Positions 1 to 11,049 of a stretch of DNA of 64,000 bases are shown in pieces. The number at the start of each line of letters is the position of its first letter. Within the stretch, counting starts at the first letter, position 1. Source of the stretch: Manis javanica (taxonomy: Eukaryota; Chordata; Mammalia; Pholidota; Manidae); the NCBI RefSeq assembly GCF_040802235.1, contig NC_133167.1, positions 45,258,001 through 45,322,000 on the forward strand, in the 5' to 3' direction. A model generated the notes under the pieces. It saw only the letters and a list, made by a program, of their open reading frames with translations, was not told the DNA's origin and searched no databases. Position numbers and translations under genes: made by a program.

Positions 1-1470
1 TCATTTGCATATGACAATTTGACAGCCAATAGATATCAGAGAAGCTGTGAGATTAACTGGATTTTAAAGATTTTCTTCCTAATTAAGTGATGCTCTGTGT
101 GTACATATGTGTAGCTTGTGAAGAAAGGAGAATATGCAAAGAGTTAAATCAAAATTTGTCCAACATACGAAGCTTTACAATTCTAAAGGCTTTCACGCTG
201 AACAGTGGCAGACACTTTTGAGTAAAAAAAATGGTAATTATTTCTTCATCTCCGGAGTAACAGTTTCTTGGCCAGATAGATCATTTAGGTAGTTCACAGC
301 TGTTCACATTTTGAAACTCTCTGGAAATTTCCCTAGAGTGATTTACAATTTTGTGGAATATTCTGTTGAGAGTGGGGAAAATATAAAAAAAACAAAACTA
401 AACAAAAGAGTATTGGAAAGTCAATTATTGTTTTCTTATTCCAAAAATTGACTAAGAAGGAAGTAGCAGTTTCCTCTGGCTTCTAACTGGAGAGCACCTG
501 CTGTTAAAGAAAAAGTTCAGTAAATTAGAAAAATACCTTCTGTGAAAGTATGGATTAAAAATGAATTAAAATCCCAAAGACACTCAGGTTCATAATTGAC
601 TTAGCTAATATTATCTCCTAATGAATGAAGAACAAGTCATCAGTAATGTTGGCAGCAATGAGTGAATTTTGGCTACAACTGGATTTGCTTAAAACTTATT
701 AGAATAAATTTTAGATTGAAATAAAGTATTTGCTAGCTCTTATAGGAATGATTTTAGAAAGAGATTAAATGCTTTCAAAATTGTATCAAAACTTGTCAGG
801 AGCTTAAAATGCCAAGATGACTTAGTGTAAATCAGAAGCACATGCATTCTTTTCTCTAGAATGCATATAGTCTTGAGGGGAGAAAAGTGAATTGTTCAGG
901 AAAAAAATCATAGTTGTACCCAATTACTGAGGTATTCAGAATCTCCCAAAATGAATGAGGCCTCCTGTAAACAGTAACTTAGAAACTTCTCATAAAAATT
1001 TGACATTTGGGAATCAATCAGGGACTGAAATGGGAATTTGTTACAGATGTAGTCAGTCTGGAGATGGCAAGCAGCACCAACATAGGCTAGTTTTGAAGAA
1101 ATATAGCAGATGACTGCAGATGACCACCTCATGCTAGAAGGGCTGCAGTTATTACCAAGAGAAGAGCCTGACCCTTGTTGATTTTTGTTTTTTAATCATA
1201 GAACACCTTTACATTTTTGGCTTACTGTAGAGTGGTGTTGGGTGCTATTAAATAAAAAGCATTCTCATAAAATCCTAAAATGCCCAACTGGAAGAATTCT
1301 TATAGTCAGTCTAGACCAAAACACTCATTCCAAATGTGAGTAAAGTGGACCTAAGGAAATCTGACAACAAATTCATCCACTAGTAGTATCAGTATTGGTA
1401 CAAGAAAAAATATCTTAGTTCACATACCACAACTTTCCCCAATGCCTCTGATGGAAAGTGAAAGCATTAT
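1..1470. other. AT-rich flank 3' of TFPI, no gene seen
   Basis: No splice-compatible coding exon, RNA gene or recognisable young repeat is visible here. The short open frames have no recognisable protein content. The region lies downstream of the TFPI stop codon on the minus strand, so it is either distal 3' flank or intergenic. Confidence 0.5.
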
Positions 1471-1630
1471 ACAGCTTTATAATTTTTTTTATTTTTTATT
1501 TTTTATTTTGATATCATTAATGTACAAGTACTCAAACATTATGGTTACTAGACTCCCCCCATTATCAAGTCCTCCCACATACCCCATTACAGTCACTGTC
1601 CATCAGCGTAGTGAACAGCTTTATAATTTT
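1471..1630 (-). mobile_element. 5'-truncated L1 3'-end insertion with target-site duplication
   Basis: The stretch 1487-1614 is the reverse complement of the L1 3'UTR seen elsewhere in the window (the segment around 'ctgatggacagtgactgtaa' near 51266). It begins with a T-rich tract that is the poly(A) tail of a minus-strand element. It is flanked by an exact 16-bp duplication, 'acagctttataatttt', at 1471-1486 and 1615-1630. Only the last ~125 bp of the L1 were inserted, which is typical of abortive target-primed reverse transcription. Confidence 0.85.
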
Positions 1631-2199
1631 AAGTAACTTTTATTTTTCAGTAAAGCTCTACAGGCACAGAATTAAAAGATCAATTAGCACTAAAAGCTTA
1701 CAAGTAGTAAGCAGCTACTCCTCTTCCCCCAAACTTCCATACCCCAATTTATTCTGGCTTCCTTCCATTCTTGCCATTGAGATACACAATTCCATTGTTA
1801 TTTCTATTTCTCTGTATGTGACTTATTCTTCCACATTCTTCCCTGTCCTTTAGAGATATTCTCTTTATCACTAGTATTTGAAATTTCATGTATGTATGTG
1901 TGGTGGGGTGTGTAGGGGGTGTGCTGGGTGGGTTTTCCTTTGTTGGATACAATACACCATTTCGATAAAGGAAACGTGTTGTTTAGTTCTATAAAATCTC
2001 CCTCCCTCCTCTATTTTATCTTTTTTTCTGAACCTTACTTCAAGGTTGGGTCCCAGAATTGACTTTCTAATTTTATTGTTTTCTATCTTGTTTTCCTTTT
2101 CTATAGGTGTTTCTTTGTATAGCTTAGAGATCTTTGCTTTTTCTTCTGTTCCTTAATTTTGAAAAAAAATGTTTATTGAATTTTAATATTTTTTCCTTC

Positions 2200-2830
2200 A
2201 GAATCTAGTGTTGTCTTATTTCTCTGAAAATACTACAAGGATTATGAAAAATAGAAAACGATTTAGCTTTTTGTGTGTCCTTCAATTAAAAAAGCGAATT
2301 ATCTCTGGGGTTTTTCTCAAAAAAATCTCTTTATACATCTTTTGTGAAATTCACTGTTAAGTATCTTAGTATTTTTGTTCTATATTGACTAGTACATATT
2401 TTCTATTTTCTTTTTAGTGTACAGAAATGCTATTGATTTCATATACTGAATTGCATATAGCAATTTTGCTGAACTCCAGTATTATTTCTAATTGTTTTAG
2501 ATGGTCTTGGATTTTTACTTATGAAAATAATATTACCTGAAAGTAACTGTAATATAATGTAATATTTATGCCTAATTTGTTTCTTGTCTTTTTTGGTTTA
2601 GTGAAATAAGACTGCCTAGATATGTTGAATGGCGACAGTAATGGAGAGTATCTTGGTTGTGTTCCTGAGCTTAATAGGAATGTTTCTAAAATTTTACCAA
2701 TAAGTATCATGTTTTATGTTTTTGGTAGATATTTTTCATCAGATTAAGAAAGGTCACTTCTCTAGTTTACTAAATTTTTAATGATGAAACAAGTATTTAA
2801 TCAAATGATTTTTTATTGAAAAAAATAACT
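2200..2830 (-). mobile_element. Ancient, highly diverged L1 ORF2 fragment
   Basis: The plus strand reads like degraded antisense L1 ORF2. It follows the same order of phrases as the younger minus-strand L1 at about 17930-18460 (the 'attcctaggtattttattctttttgatg' type region, then the 'cttttattatgtt' and 'tcaaatgatttttta' type regions). Frameshifts and stops are everywhere and the limits are approximate. Confidence 0.45.
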
Positions 2831-3285
2831 TGGCTTAATTTTGACTGTCAATATTTTTTATTATATTAAACAATGATCAAATTTGAACTATTTTTATATT
2901 TCTTAATGAAGGATTGGTATTACTGGTTTTACCATTTATATCAGATTCTAATAAGGTTCAGCTACTAATCCTGTCTTCTGAAAATTTTTATATCTTCATG
3001 AATTTTTTAATATTAAATACTACATTATAATATTATTTATCCTTGTTACTGAGATTTTTTATATCCCCTCAAATTTTATACCTGAGGCCAGTGCCTCACT
3101 TGTTCATTCTAGTCCCAGCCCTGCCAATCAGACCACAAATTTCAAATAGATTTTATACCAACTAATTATATGGAAGTAGAGTCAAATCTGGTCAATCAGA
3201 AAGTCATGTTTCTCTCAATATGGTGTTTGGGTCAAGGCTGGCCATTAGATATTTGGGTCAGAGAGTGAGGCCAGGATTTTTAATA

Positions 3286-4410
3286 TAGGCTTTATTTTTT
3301 TAGAGCAATTTTAAGTTCACAGCAGAATTGAAGGGAAGGTACAGCTTTCCATATATCGTCTACCATGACACATGCATGACCTCCCCGTTACCATCATTCC
3401 CCGCCAGAGTGGTACATTTGTTAGAGATGATCAACCTACATTGACACATCATGATCATCCAAAGTCCATAGTTTACATTATGGTTTGTGCTTGGTGTTAC
3501 ATGTTCCATGGGTTTCGGCAAATATAAAATGACATTTCTATCATTATGGTATCAGAATATTTTCACTGCACAATATTTCTCTGTGCCCTGCCTATTCATC
3601 TCCCCCACAACCCCTGATAATCACTGATCTTTTTACTGTTTCCAGTTTTACCTTTTCCAGAATGCCATATATTTGGAATCATACAGTAGGTAGCCTTTCT
3701 AGATTGGCTCCTTTCACTTAGTAACATGCATGTCCTTTCATGGCTTGATAGCTCATTTCTCTTTGGCAGTGAATAACATTCCACTGTCTGGGTGTAACAG
3801 TTTATCCATTCATCTACTGAAGGACATCTTGGTTGCTTCCAAGTTTTGGCAATTGTGAATAAAGTGGCTATAAACATCTGTGTGCATATTTTTGTGTGGA
3901 CATTTTCAAATTCTTTGGGTAAATACCATGCATGATTACTGGATAGTATAATATGTTTTGTAAGAAACTGCCAACTGTCTTCCAAGGTGGCTATACCATT
4001 TTGCATTCTTACCAGCAGTGAATGAGTTGCTCTTGTCCCATCCACATTTTTGTCAGCGTTTGGTAGTGTCAGTGTACCTAATTTTGACCATTCTTATAGC
4101 TATGTAGTATTAGCTACATTATTGTTTTAATCTACATTGTCCTGATGAAAAGATGGAGCATCTTTTCATATGTATATTTTCCATTTGTGAAGTGTCTGTT
4201 ACTGTTTTTGACCCATTTTTTTTAAAAAGTTGTTTAGTATTAAGTTTTGTATTTTTTTTGTATATTTTGGATAACAGTCCTTTATCAGATGTGTCTATTG
4301 CAAATATTTTATCCCAGTCTGTGGCTTATCTTCTAATTTCTTGATATTATTTCTTGCAGAGCAGAAGTTTTTAATTTTAATGAAGCCCAGCTTATCAATT
4401 ATTTCTTTCA
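3286..4410 (-). mobile_element. Old L1 3' portion (ORF2 C-terminus plus 3'UTR)
   Basis: On the minus strand an open remnant at 3596-4045 resembles the ORF2 C-terminal region, including a '[23 protein letters not shown]' type block (compare '[21 protein letters not shown]' in the intact L1). The sequence continues leftwards into an old L1 3' end beginning with a T-rich tract at about 3290. There are many stops and indels and no clear target-site duplication. The element lies sense to TFPI but downstream of its stop codon. Confidence 0.75.
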
Positions 4411-4429
4411 CAGATCATTCCTGAGGCCA

Positions 4430-5010
4430 GAACTTTAATTCAATTCTTTGAGGTAAGAGAGTCCAAACTTCTCTAGCAAACTTAACACTGAGAGGATGTG
4501 GGCCTGAAAATCTGGAAGTCATTTGGAAACCCTACGAGATTAGAAAATAAAGGCAAAAATATTGGGCAGTAGAATCACAGGCAAAGACAGACTGAGTTTT
4601 GATGACAATACAAGTCCTTGAATACATCTGTACTGAAGCCAAATACCTCTGTACTTTGTGATCAACTATATCTTTGTTTTAGACTGTTTGGGCCAGAATT
4701 TTTCTCATCTGTGAGCAAATTAATGAGAAAAATCCTAATCATTGTTAATACCCTATTTTATCTATTGTATTTTATGATTAAATGCCTCTGTACTTCTCTC
4801 TCTCTCTTTGGTAAACCGAATTACTATGTATCACTTACTCTCTTTAGAAGTGGTCTGAATAATTTTAGCCAAGACACCAGCTCTGTGGTTAAAGTAGTTT
4901 GGAGACGGCCTGCGGGACTGACAAGATCAAGTTTTCCTGTTCTGCATAGCAGAATGCAGAAAAATCAATTAAGATGTGTCCACGCTAAAGTCCTCAAGAA
5001 AGAACTGTAA
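4430..5010. repeat. Probable ancient interspersed repeat, family not identified
   Basis: The stretch directly abuts the old L1. The phrase around 4500-4640 (tail of a degraded transposon-like unit with 'gagttttgatgacaataca') feels like a mammalian-wide interspersed repeat, but I cannot name the family. It contains a chance 130-residue open frame (4618-5010) with no recognisable domain. Confidence 0.3.
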
Positions 5011-7765
5011 GTCAAAAGGTAGAAAAACTAAATAAAAATACTAACTTCATAAAAACCAGACAAAAACAGGAGCAGATGATTTTTTTAAAAATCAAGAAGT
5101 CACCTACATAGTTTATTTCAGTGTCATTTTCTTCCTTCCTCTGGTATGGAAATAGTCAAGATTAGAAGTCAAGTATAAAAGTATAGTTACATGGTATATC
5201 TTTCCATATATATGCCAAATTTATACAATTATTTATAAGGTGGTTAGTAGAAATACATATGAAATGCATTGAATGTAGAATATATGGATTGTAAGATATA
5301 GTGTACTGATTTGTTTAACAAATAAGAAGTCATAATACATAGAATTAAAATCATAACTGAAAGGAGATTATCATATTTGAATTAAAGGAGGTAAAAGTTG
5401 ACTGGAGCTTGTGCAACAATTTTTTTCTTTGTCTTAGGGTTCTAACTAAAGAGCACTAAATTTTTTTGCAATAAAAAAAACTTTGAGTCTAGCCATCATA
5501 CTTGTTATTATTCAGGATAATATTATATTTCTTACCATGTAAAAATAAAATCACTTGAGCAGTTTTCAGCATTACCTGTTAAATTTGAACAAACAATAAA
5601 CAAAGTAGGTAAATACATGTATACGCTATACAATGTAATACTGTATGAAATTCACAGTTAAGTGTATTTGATTATGTAAAGCAAAACAGTACTAACAGAA
5701 GGCTTCTTATTTAAAAACACAGTAAAGATAATATTCACATGCATTAAATATTACACACCATCTCATTGTGTCTTTCTTGACTAAGTAATGAACTCAGGAA
5801 TGTTTGTTAGAGCAAATAACTAATCAACTCACTGATGAATGTGCTGTTTATATGTCCGTGGTGGCAACTTGCCACTTGACTAGATACTTTACCCTTTATT
5901 TAAAGCTATTGTTATCCACCTGTAAATGACAGCAGAGCGTATTTCAAAAGGGATTTTGATTTCCAAAAGTCTCAAAATTCTACAACAAACACTCTCTCTA
6001 AAACAGTTACTTATATACTCAATATTTGAAATGAAGTTATAACAGTTTTATTAAGTGAACTGACACTATTTTGTGATAATATAATTTTATGCCACATGTA
6101 ATGGTATAATTTTAATGATTTGTGACTGTATGTTAGGACTTCACATTCTGCCTAAAAATGCAATGATTTTGTAGTTCATATCAGCTGGACCCAGACTTCA
6201 GATGAATCTGGAGGGGACCAGATTTTTAAATAAGAAATCAGCATGAATAAGCTGAGTAACTAAAGAAGCATTCAGTGAACAGTGAATACCCTTTTAACTG
6301 AATTGAAATTGTCATGAAAGAGAGTAGTGTAGAGAAGTCCAAAAAACATATATATATAAAAATTAAATTGTGGGGGACGGGGTAGGGTTAAGTACCAACT
6401 AGTGAGTCTTTGAAGGATTTTAAGTGGTGGAGAGGTATACTGAATTGTATTAATACTGATGTGAAGAATTCAGTAGGGGTAAAAAGCCGGAGAGTTGGAT
6501 AAACTATATGAAAAAGGAAGCAATAGTCTTTAGAGACAGATTAGATGTGCTATATGAAGGAAAGTAAGAAATCAAAATTGGGTTCAAACTTAAGCCTTAG
6601 GAACAAATATAATATTATTCCTAAAGAGAAGTCATTAAGCTAAACTAAATGGATGAAGTGGTTATTATTTCTAAAAGACAAGTTCAAATTAAATGTGAAA
6701 TTTGATGTGAACACTAGAGAGACTGAAATGTCTAGGAGGCTGTTGAGATTCCAGACTTCACATGGTTCAGCAGAGAAGGAAAGACAGATCTGGATAAAGA
6801 GAATTAACTCCAGAGAAATGTTAATTAAGACCCTGAGAGTGAATAGCACATAGATTTTCTAGTAGAATCTTACTTGCTGATAATTTTCTCACCCTCTTCT
6901 ACAGAAACAACATGATTTTTTTTGAAGCATGACTTACTGCTGTCATTGCAAACCCTACTGATAAATGAATAGGTAGGTCACAGGAGGTTTAAATATTCTT
7001 GCTATTTTGGTAAAAGAAAAGTTTGTCAATAAAAATTAGGAAGTATGTAAACAGAAATTCCCTTTTGATTGTCATTAAAAACTTCCCTTTTCTACCAAGT
7101 TTCTTCTTATCATGATCTACATTTAACACACACTGTTCAACCATCTTTACTGTTATATTAGACCATAACCAAAAAAAAAAAGCCAATCAAAATCATGCAC
7201 ATGACAGAGCTGACTCTCTTTGTTCAGATAATGGTTTGGCTCATGATCAATAGAGATACTTGTTAGTATACAAAGAGAAAAAGTATGTCTAAGGAGGGAA
7301 GCACAAGATAGAATTTTACTACCAGCTTTTTCAAAATGCACGATTTGAGTGATTTTTATTGGAAGAAGGTACTTGTCCCCATGATAGATATGAAACCCAA
7401 AAAATGATTGATATGTAAAAGTTGCATTTCTTAATTTGGGCAGAGGTTTTAAAGGAGATCACTGTATACATGATCAAAATAAGTAAGTGACAACATATTC
7501 TCAAATAGATGATCACCAAATGGAAAAACTGACTTATTTTTGTGGCCACTAGTATGGTAATTTGTAGTTAAATGGCAAATAGTTAGAAAGGGATTGAGAG
7601 AATAATTCATAGTAATCAGTTAATTATAGCCCTAAAATAAGCAATTTGACTAGATTATAAAAGAAACTGTGATGCAAATGTATTAACAGGTAATACATAT
7701 ATATGAAAACTCACAAAAATATTTCATTGAAAGGAAAGAAAAAAGTACAAATATAGTGAACAGTT
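5011..7765. other. TFPI 3'UTR and 3' flank; no further gene seen
   Basis: This AT-rich stretch follows the TFPI-alpha stop codon on the minus strand, so its right end must be 3'UTR. No coding exon was found. The part at about 6400-6850 looks like a degraded old repeat but could not be assigned. The boundary between 3'UTR and intergenic DNA cannot be placed from sequence alone. Confidence 0.5.
7355..7360 (-). promoter_or_regulatory. TFPI: Candidate TFPI polyadenylation signal (AATAAA)
   Basis: An AATAAA hexamer on the minus strand lies about 405 bp after the TFPI-alpha stop codon. It is the first canonical hexamer I noticed in the transcript direction. Whether it is used is unknown, and longer 3'UTRs are equally possible. 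Confidence 0.3.
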
Positions 7766-7917
7766 TCATCCAAAATATTTAGAAGTGATGTTGTAATAAT
7801 GCAGCAAATTTTTATCTTTTTTAACAAAAATTTTTTCATAGATTATTTTCACTGTCTGCTTCTTTCTTTTTCTTTTGGTTTTAATTAATCCTCCTTTTGA
7901 TAATCTTTGGATGAAAC
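7766..7917 (-). CDS. TFPI: TFPI C-terminal coding exon (alpha isoform basic tail)
   Basis: This exon encodes the basic C-terminal tail of TFPI-alpha, which in the known protein binds heparan sulphate, factor V and platelet or endothelial surfaces and strengthens factor Xa inhibition. The acceptor is a 'ttttgtag' at 7925-7918. The K3 exon ends in phase 1 and the join restores 'KKGFIQRLSKGGLIK'. The basic cluster 'KTKRKRKKQ' is intact. After 'IFVK' the reading continues for 17 residues to a TGA at 7768-7766, whereas the human protein ends two residues after that point (from memory). The extra tail includes an N-I-T glycosylation sequon. The exon was missed by simple ORF scanning because it is short. 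The splice phase and tail motif make the call firm. Confidence 0.92.
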
Positions 7918-8612
7918 CTACAAAAGGAAGAGAAACAAATTTATGACTAATAAAGTGACATAATAAAACACTTCATCTAAAATTTCCTCAAATTATCTTT
8001 TAATCTTTGAAACAAAAACAAATGTGATTAGTTTAAAAGCCTTTAATTTGTCTATCTCATTGTGTAGAACAATTGTATCTAAGGAAGTCACTTTGCATAT
8101 ATGAGTTAAGCCAAAATGAAGAAGCACGTTCTTGGTTTTTTTTATGCATCTTCAGTTATAAATTGATGTTTATTTTATTAAAGTGGACATGTGGCTGTAT
8201 GTGGTTGATGAAATTTTAGGTGATTTTTATTTACATGTTAATACTCTCCCAAGTTTGTAATTATATATGCAGAAGAAAATAAATATACTAAGATTTTGTG
8301 CATTATGGGAAAGCATAGAGGTATTTTGGTACAATCCTTTAAAATTATAGCTTGATATGTAAATATTAAAAGAATAAAATGTTTTATTTAACTGATTCTT
8401 ATGAAGACATATTAAGAAGAATTGCAGTTAACATTCAGCAATATTATCTAAATATATTTGGAAAGGAGACATCTGTTAGCTAAATCACAGTACTTTGTTT
8501 CTTATCATAAATAGAACTAATTTCATATTTTTCACAGATGAAAATTCATTAATGGTTTCAATATAATTATTATCCTAAACATTAGTGAATTATGGGAGAA
8601 ACACCTCTGTAC
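7918..8612 (-). other. TFPI: TFPI intron between K3 and C-terminal exons
   Basis: A short intron of about 695 bp with donor 'gtacag' at 8612-8607 and acceptor 'ttttgtag' at 7925-7918. It is AT-rich and no repeat or gene was recognised. Confidence 0.85.
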
Positions 8613-8792
8613 CTTTTTTGCAAGTCCTAAGACATGCTTTTTTAGAAGTAAAATTGTTTTCGTTTCCTCCACATCCACTGTACTTAAATGGGCGGCATTT
8701 CCCAATGGTTGAATTGTAGTAGAATCGGCTCTCGTTGGCTTGACACAGTCCTCTATCGGCTGGGGTCAGACACCAGGAGGGACCGTAAAATT
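8613..8792 (-). CDS. TFPI: TFPI Kunitz-3 domain exon
   Basis: This 180-bp exon is phase 1 on both sides and encodes a complete Kunitz/BPTI domain with six cysteines in the expected order (WC, LC, KC, GC, AC, TC) and the 'FKYSGCGGNENNF' signature. The acceptor is 'gttcttag' and the donor is 'gtacag'. In TFPI, K3 does not inhibit a known protease; it binds protein S, which speeds factor Xa inhibition. Oddities: the P1 residue after the second cysteine is Gln (codon CAA, 8742-8740), while human TFPI has Arg199 there. Two N-glycosylation sequons, N-E-S three residues on and N-S-T further on, are present where human has N-E-N and N-S-V. The N-F-T sequon is shared. Human comparisons are from memory of the protein. 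Confidence 0.96.
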
Positions 8793-9492
8793 CTAAGAAC
8801 ACCAAAAAACATTGTAAATCATATATTATACTTAATCTAGACTTTCATATTTATTGTTTATAAATTAGTCCTTTGGCCTACTTATGTAAAATAGTAATCT
8901 GAGTGAATAAAAGTGGGAAAACTCATGTATTTAAAATCCAGGAAAATGCTTAACCAATCTCCAAGTGTCTACTGTACTGACACCTTTCTCTAATAAATAA
9001 AAAAGTAGATACATCTGCTAAAGGAAAGTGTTATGGTTACTCTTTATATAAAAAATAGTTGTACATAATAGAAGCAACCACTACTCAGCAATTTAACTTT
9101 TGAAAATTTGTCAGTCATATCCAGTAAAAAAAATTATCAATATTTACATATCATTTTTTCATAAATGCTCAACTTTGGAAAAAAAAGTCCTGATGAGCAA
9201 AATCTTTATTCATTGTCTGACAAAAACACTGAAGCTAGGAAAGAGTATCTTCATTTAAGCAAAATTCTGAGTGATGTGACAATCACAGTTTGAAGCAGAG
9301 GAATCCAAGTGTAGCAGATTTTAACTTTTAAGCTTCAGAAAAGTAACCCAGAATGCAGTTTTCTTGTGAACTGCAGCATCAGTTCTAGATGCAAAGGAAG
9401 GAATATTGCTAAAGGAAGTAAGATAAGACATTTACAGGTTTAAACCAGGCAGGCTGATTGTTGATGGGACCAACCACTTTCGAAAACATTAG
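8793..9492 (-). other. TFPI: TFPI intron sequence next to the K3 exon, no repeat recognised
   Basis: AT-rich intron between the K3 acceptor and the 5' end of the first L1. Nothing else was recognised. Confidence 0.6.
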
Positions 9493-10899
9493 GGAGGAGG
9501 CGGAGCCAGGATGACGGCGTGAGTAGAGCAGTGGAAATCTCCTCCCAAAAACACATAGAGCTATGAAAATATAACAAAGAAAACTCTTCCTAGAATAGAG
9601 ACCAGAGGACACAGGACAACATCCAGACCACATCCACACCTTCAAGAACCCAGCGCCTTGCGAAACGGGTAAGATACAAGCCCCGGCCTGGCGGGACCCA
9701 AGCGCCCCTCCCCCCGGCTCCCGGCAGGTGGAAAGAAACCGGAGCGGTTTTTGTTGTTGTTTTTTTTGGCGAGTGCTTTTTGGAAGCCTTAAAGAGACAG
9801 GGATCCCGTTGCTAGGGAGACAGGGCGGCAGGACCGGTGAGCAGGTGCCTGGGACCGGCGCCTGAGGACAAAGATTATCGGGCATTTTTCGCTATGGGAC
9901 CTGTGGGCAGGTGCCTGAGACCGGCACCTGAGGACGGAGGAAATCGCGCGTTTTTCCCCTTTATTTTTCTCTCTTTTTGGCGAGTGCTTTTTGGAAGCCT
10001 TAAAGGGACAGGGACCCCGTTGCTAGGGAGGCACGGCGGCGGGACCAGTGAGCGGGTGCCTGGGACCGGCGCCTGAGGACAAAGATTATCGCGCGTTTTC
10101 CCCTGCGGGACCGGTGGGCGGGTGCCAGAGACTGGCGCCTGAGGACGGAGGAAATCGCCCGTTTTTCCCCGTTTTTTTTCTCTTTTTGGCGAGTGCTTGG
10201 TGGAAGCCTTGAAGGGACAGGGACCCCGGTGCTAGGGAGGCAGAGCAGCAGGACCGGTGAGCAGGTGCCTGGGACCGGCAACTGAAGACAAGGAACATCG
10301 TGCGTTTTTTCCTGCGGGAACAGTGGGTGGGTGATTTCTGGAAGCCTTGAAGGGACAGGGACCCCGGTGCTAGGGAGGCAGGGCAGCAGGACCAGTGAGC
10401 AGGTGCCTGGGACCGGCACCTGAGGAAAAAAAAAAAATCGCGTGTTTTTTCCTTTTTTTTTTCTTTTTTTTTTCTGTTCCCTCTCTCATTGTTGCTGTTG
10501 TTGTTTTGGCTTGGAGAGTGCTTTTTCGAAGTCTTAAAGGGGCAGGACAGGACACTTAGACCAGAGGCAGGGAATCTGGGGATCTCTGAGCACACTAACC
10601 CCCTGGGCAACAGGGAGCACAGAGGCCTCTTACGGAGATAAATAGCCTCCTGGCCGCACCCCTTCCAACAGGGCTCCACCACTTTGGAGGAGCAGCCCCA
10701 GCCAGGCCACGCCAACAGCTACAGCGGAGATAAACTCCATAGCAAACGGGCAGGTAGCAGAAGCCCTGCTTGCGCACAGCTGACAAGCATAAGCCACTAG
10801 TGGTCGCTATTCTCCCGGGAGACGAAGGCCACAAACCAACAAGAAGGGAAGCTCTTCCAGCGATCACTTGTACCAGCTTTGCAAACTGTCTCTATCACC
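9493..10899 (+). promoter_or_regulatory. L1 5'UTR with tandem monomers
   Basis: GC-rich units begin at about 9769, 9978 and 10187 (spacing 209 bp), then a short unit at about 10323 and a divergent one near 10513. Each starts with a 'gcgagtgctttttggaagcc' type block and contains 'cgcgcgtttttcccc' type CpG motifs. By analogy with monomeric L1 promoters in rodents these are probably promoter units. The YY1-like site at the 5' end is degraded here ('aggatgacggc'). Confidence 0.75.
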
Positions 10900-11049
10900 A
10901 TGAAAAGGCAAAACTACAGGCAGACAAAGATCACAGAGACAACACCTGAGAAGGAGACAGACCTAACCAATCCTCCTGAAAAAGAATTCAAAATAAAAAT
11001 CATGAACATGCTGACAGAGATGCAGAGAAAAATGCAAGAGCAATGGGAT
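10900..11049 (+). pseudogene. L1 ORF1 5' fragment (truncated)
   Basis: The ATG context and first ~50 codons match ORF1 of the intact L1 ('MKRQNYRQTKITETTPEKE'). ORF1 stops matching after 'MQRKMQEQW', where the sequence switches to ORF2. The coiled coil, RRM and C-terminal domain are gone. Confidence 0.9.

Noticed and set aside
4618..5010. 130-residue open frame as a gene
   Set aside because: No domain, no splice context, and the stretch looks like a decayed repeat next to an old L1.
10086..10715. Proline/arginine-rich minus-strand open frames in the L1 5'UTRs as cellular genes
   Set aside because: They coincide with the tandem monomers of the L1 5'UTR and repeat their period; kept only as a low-interest ORF0-like idea.
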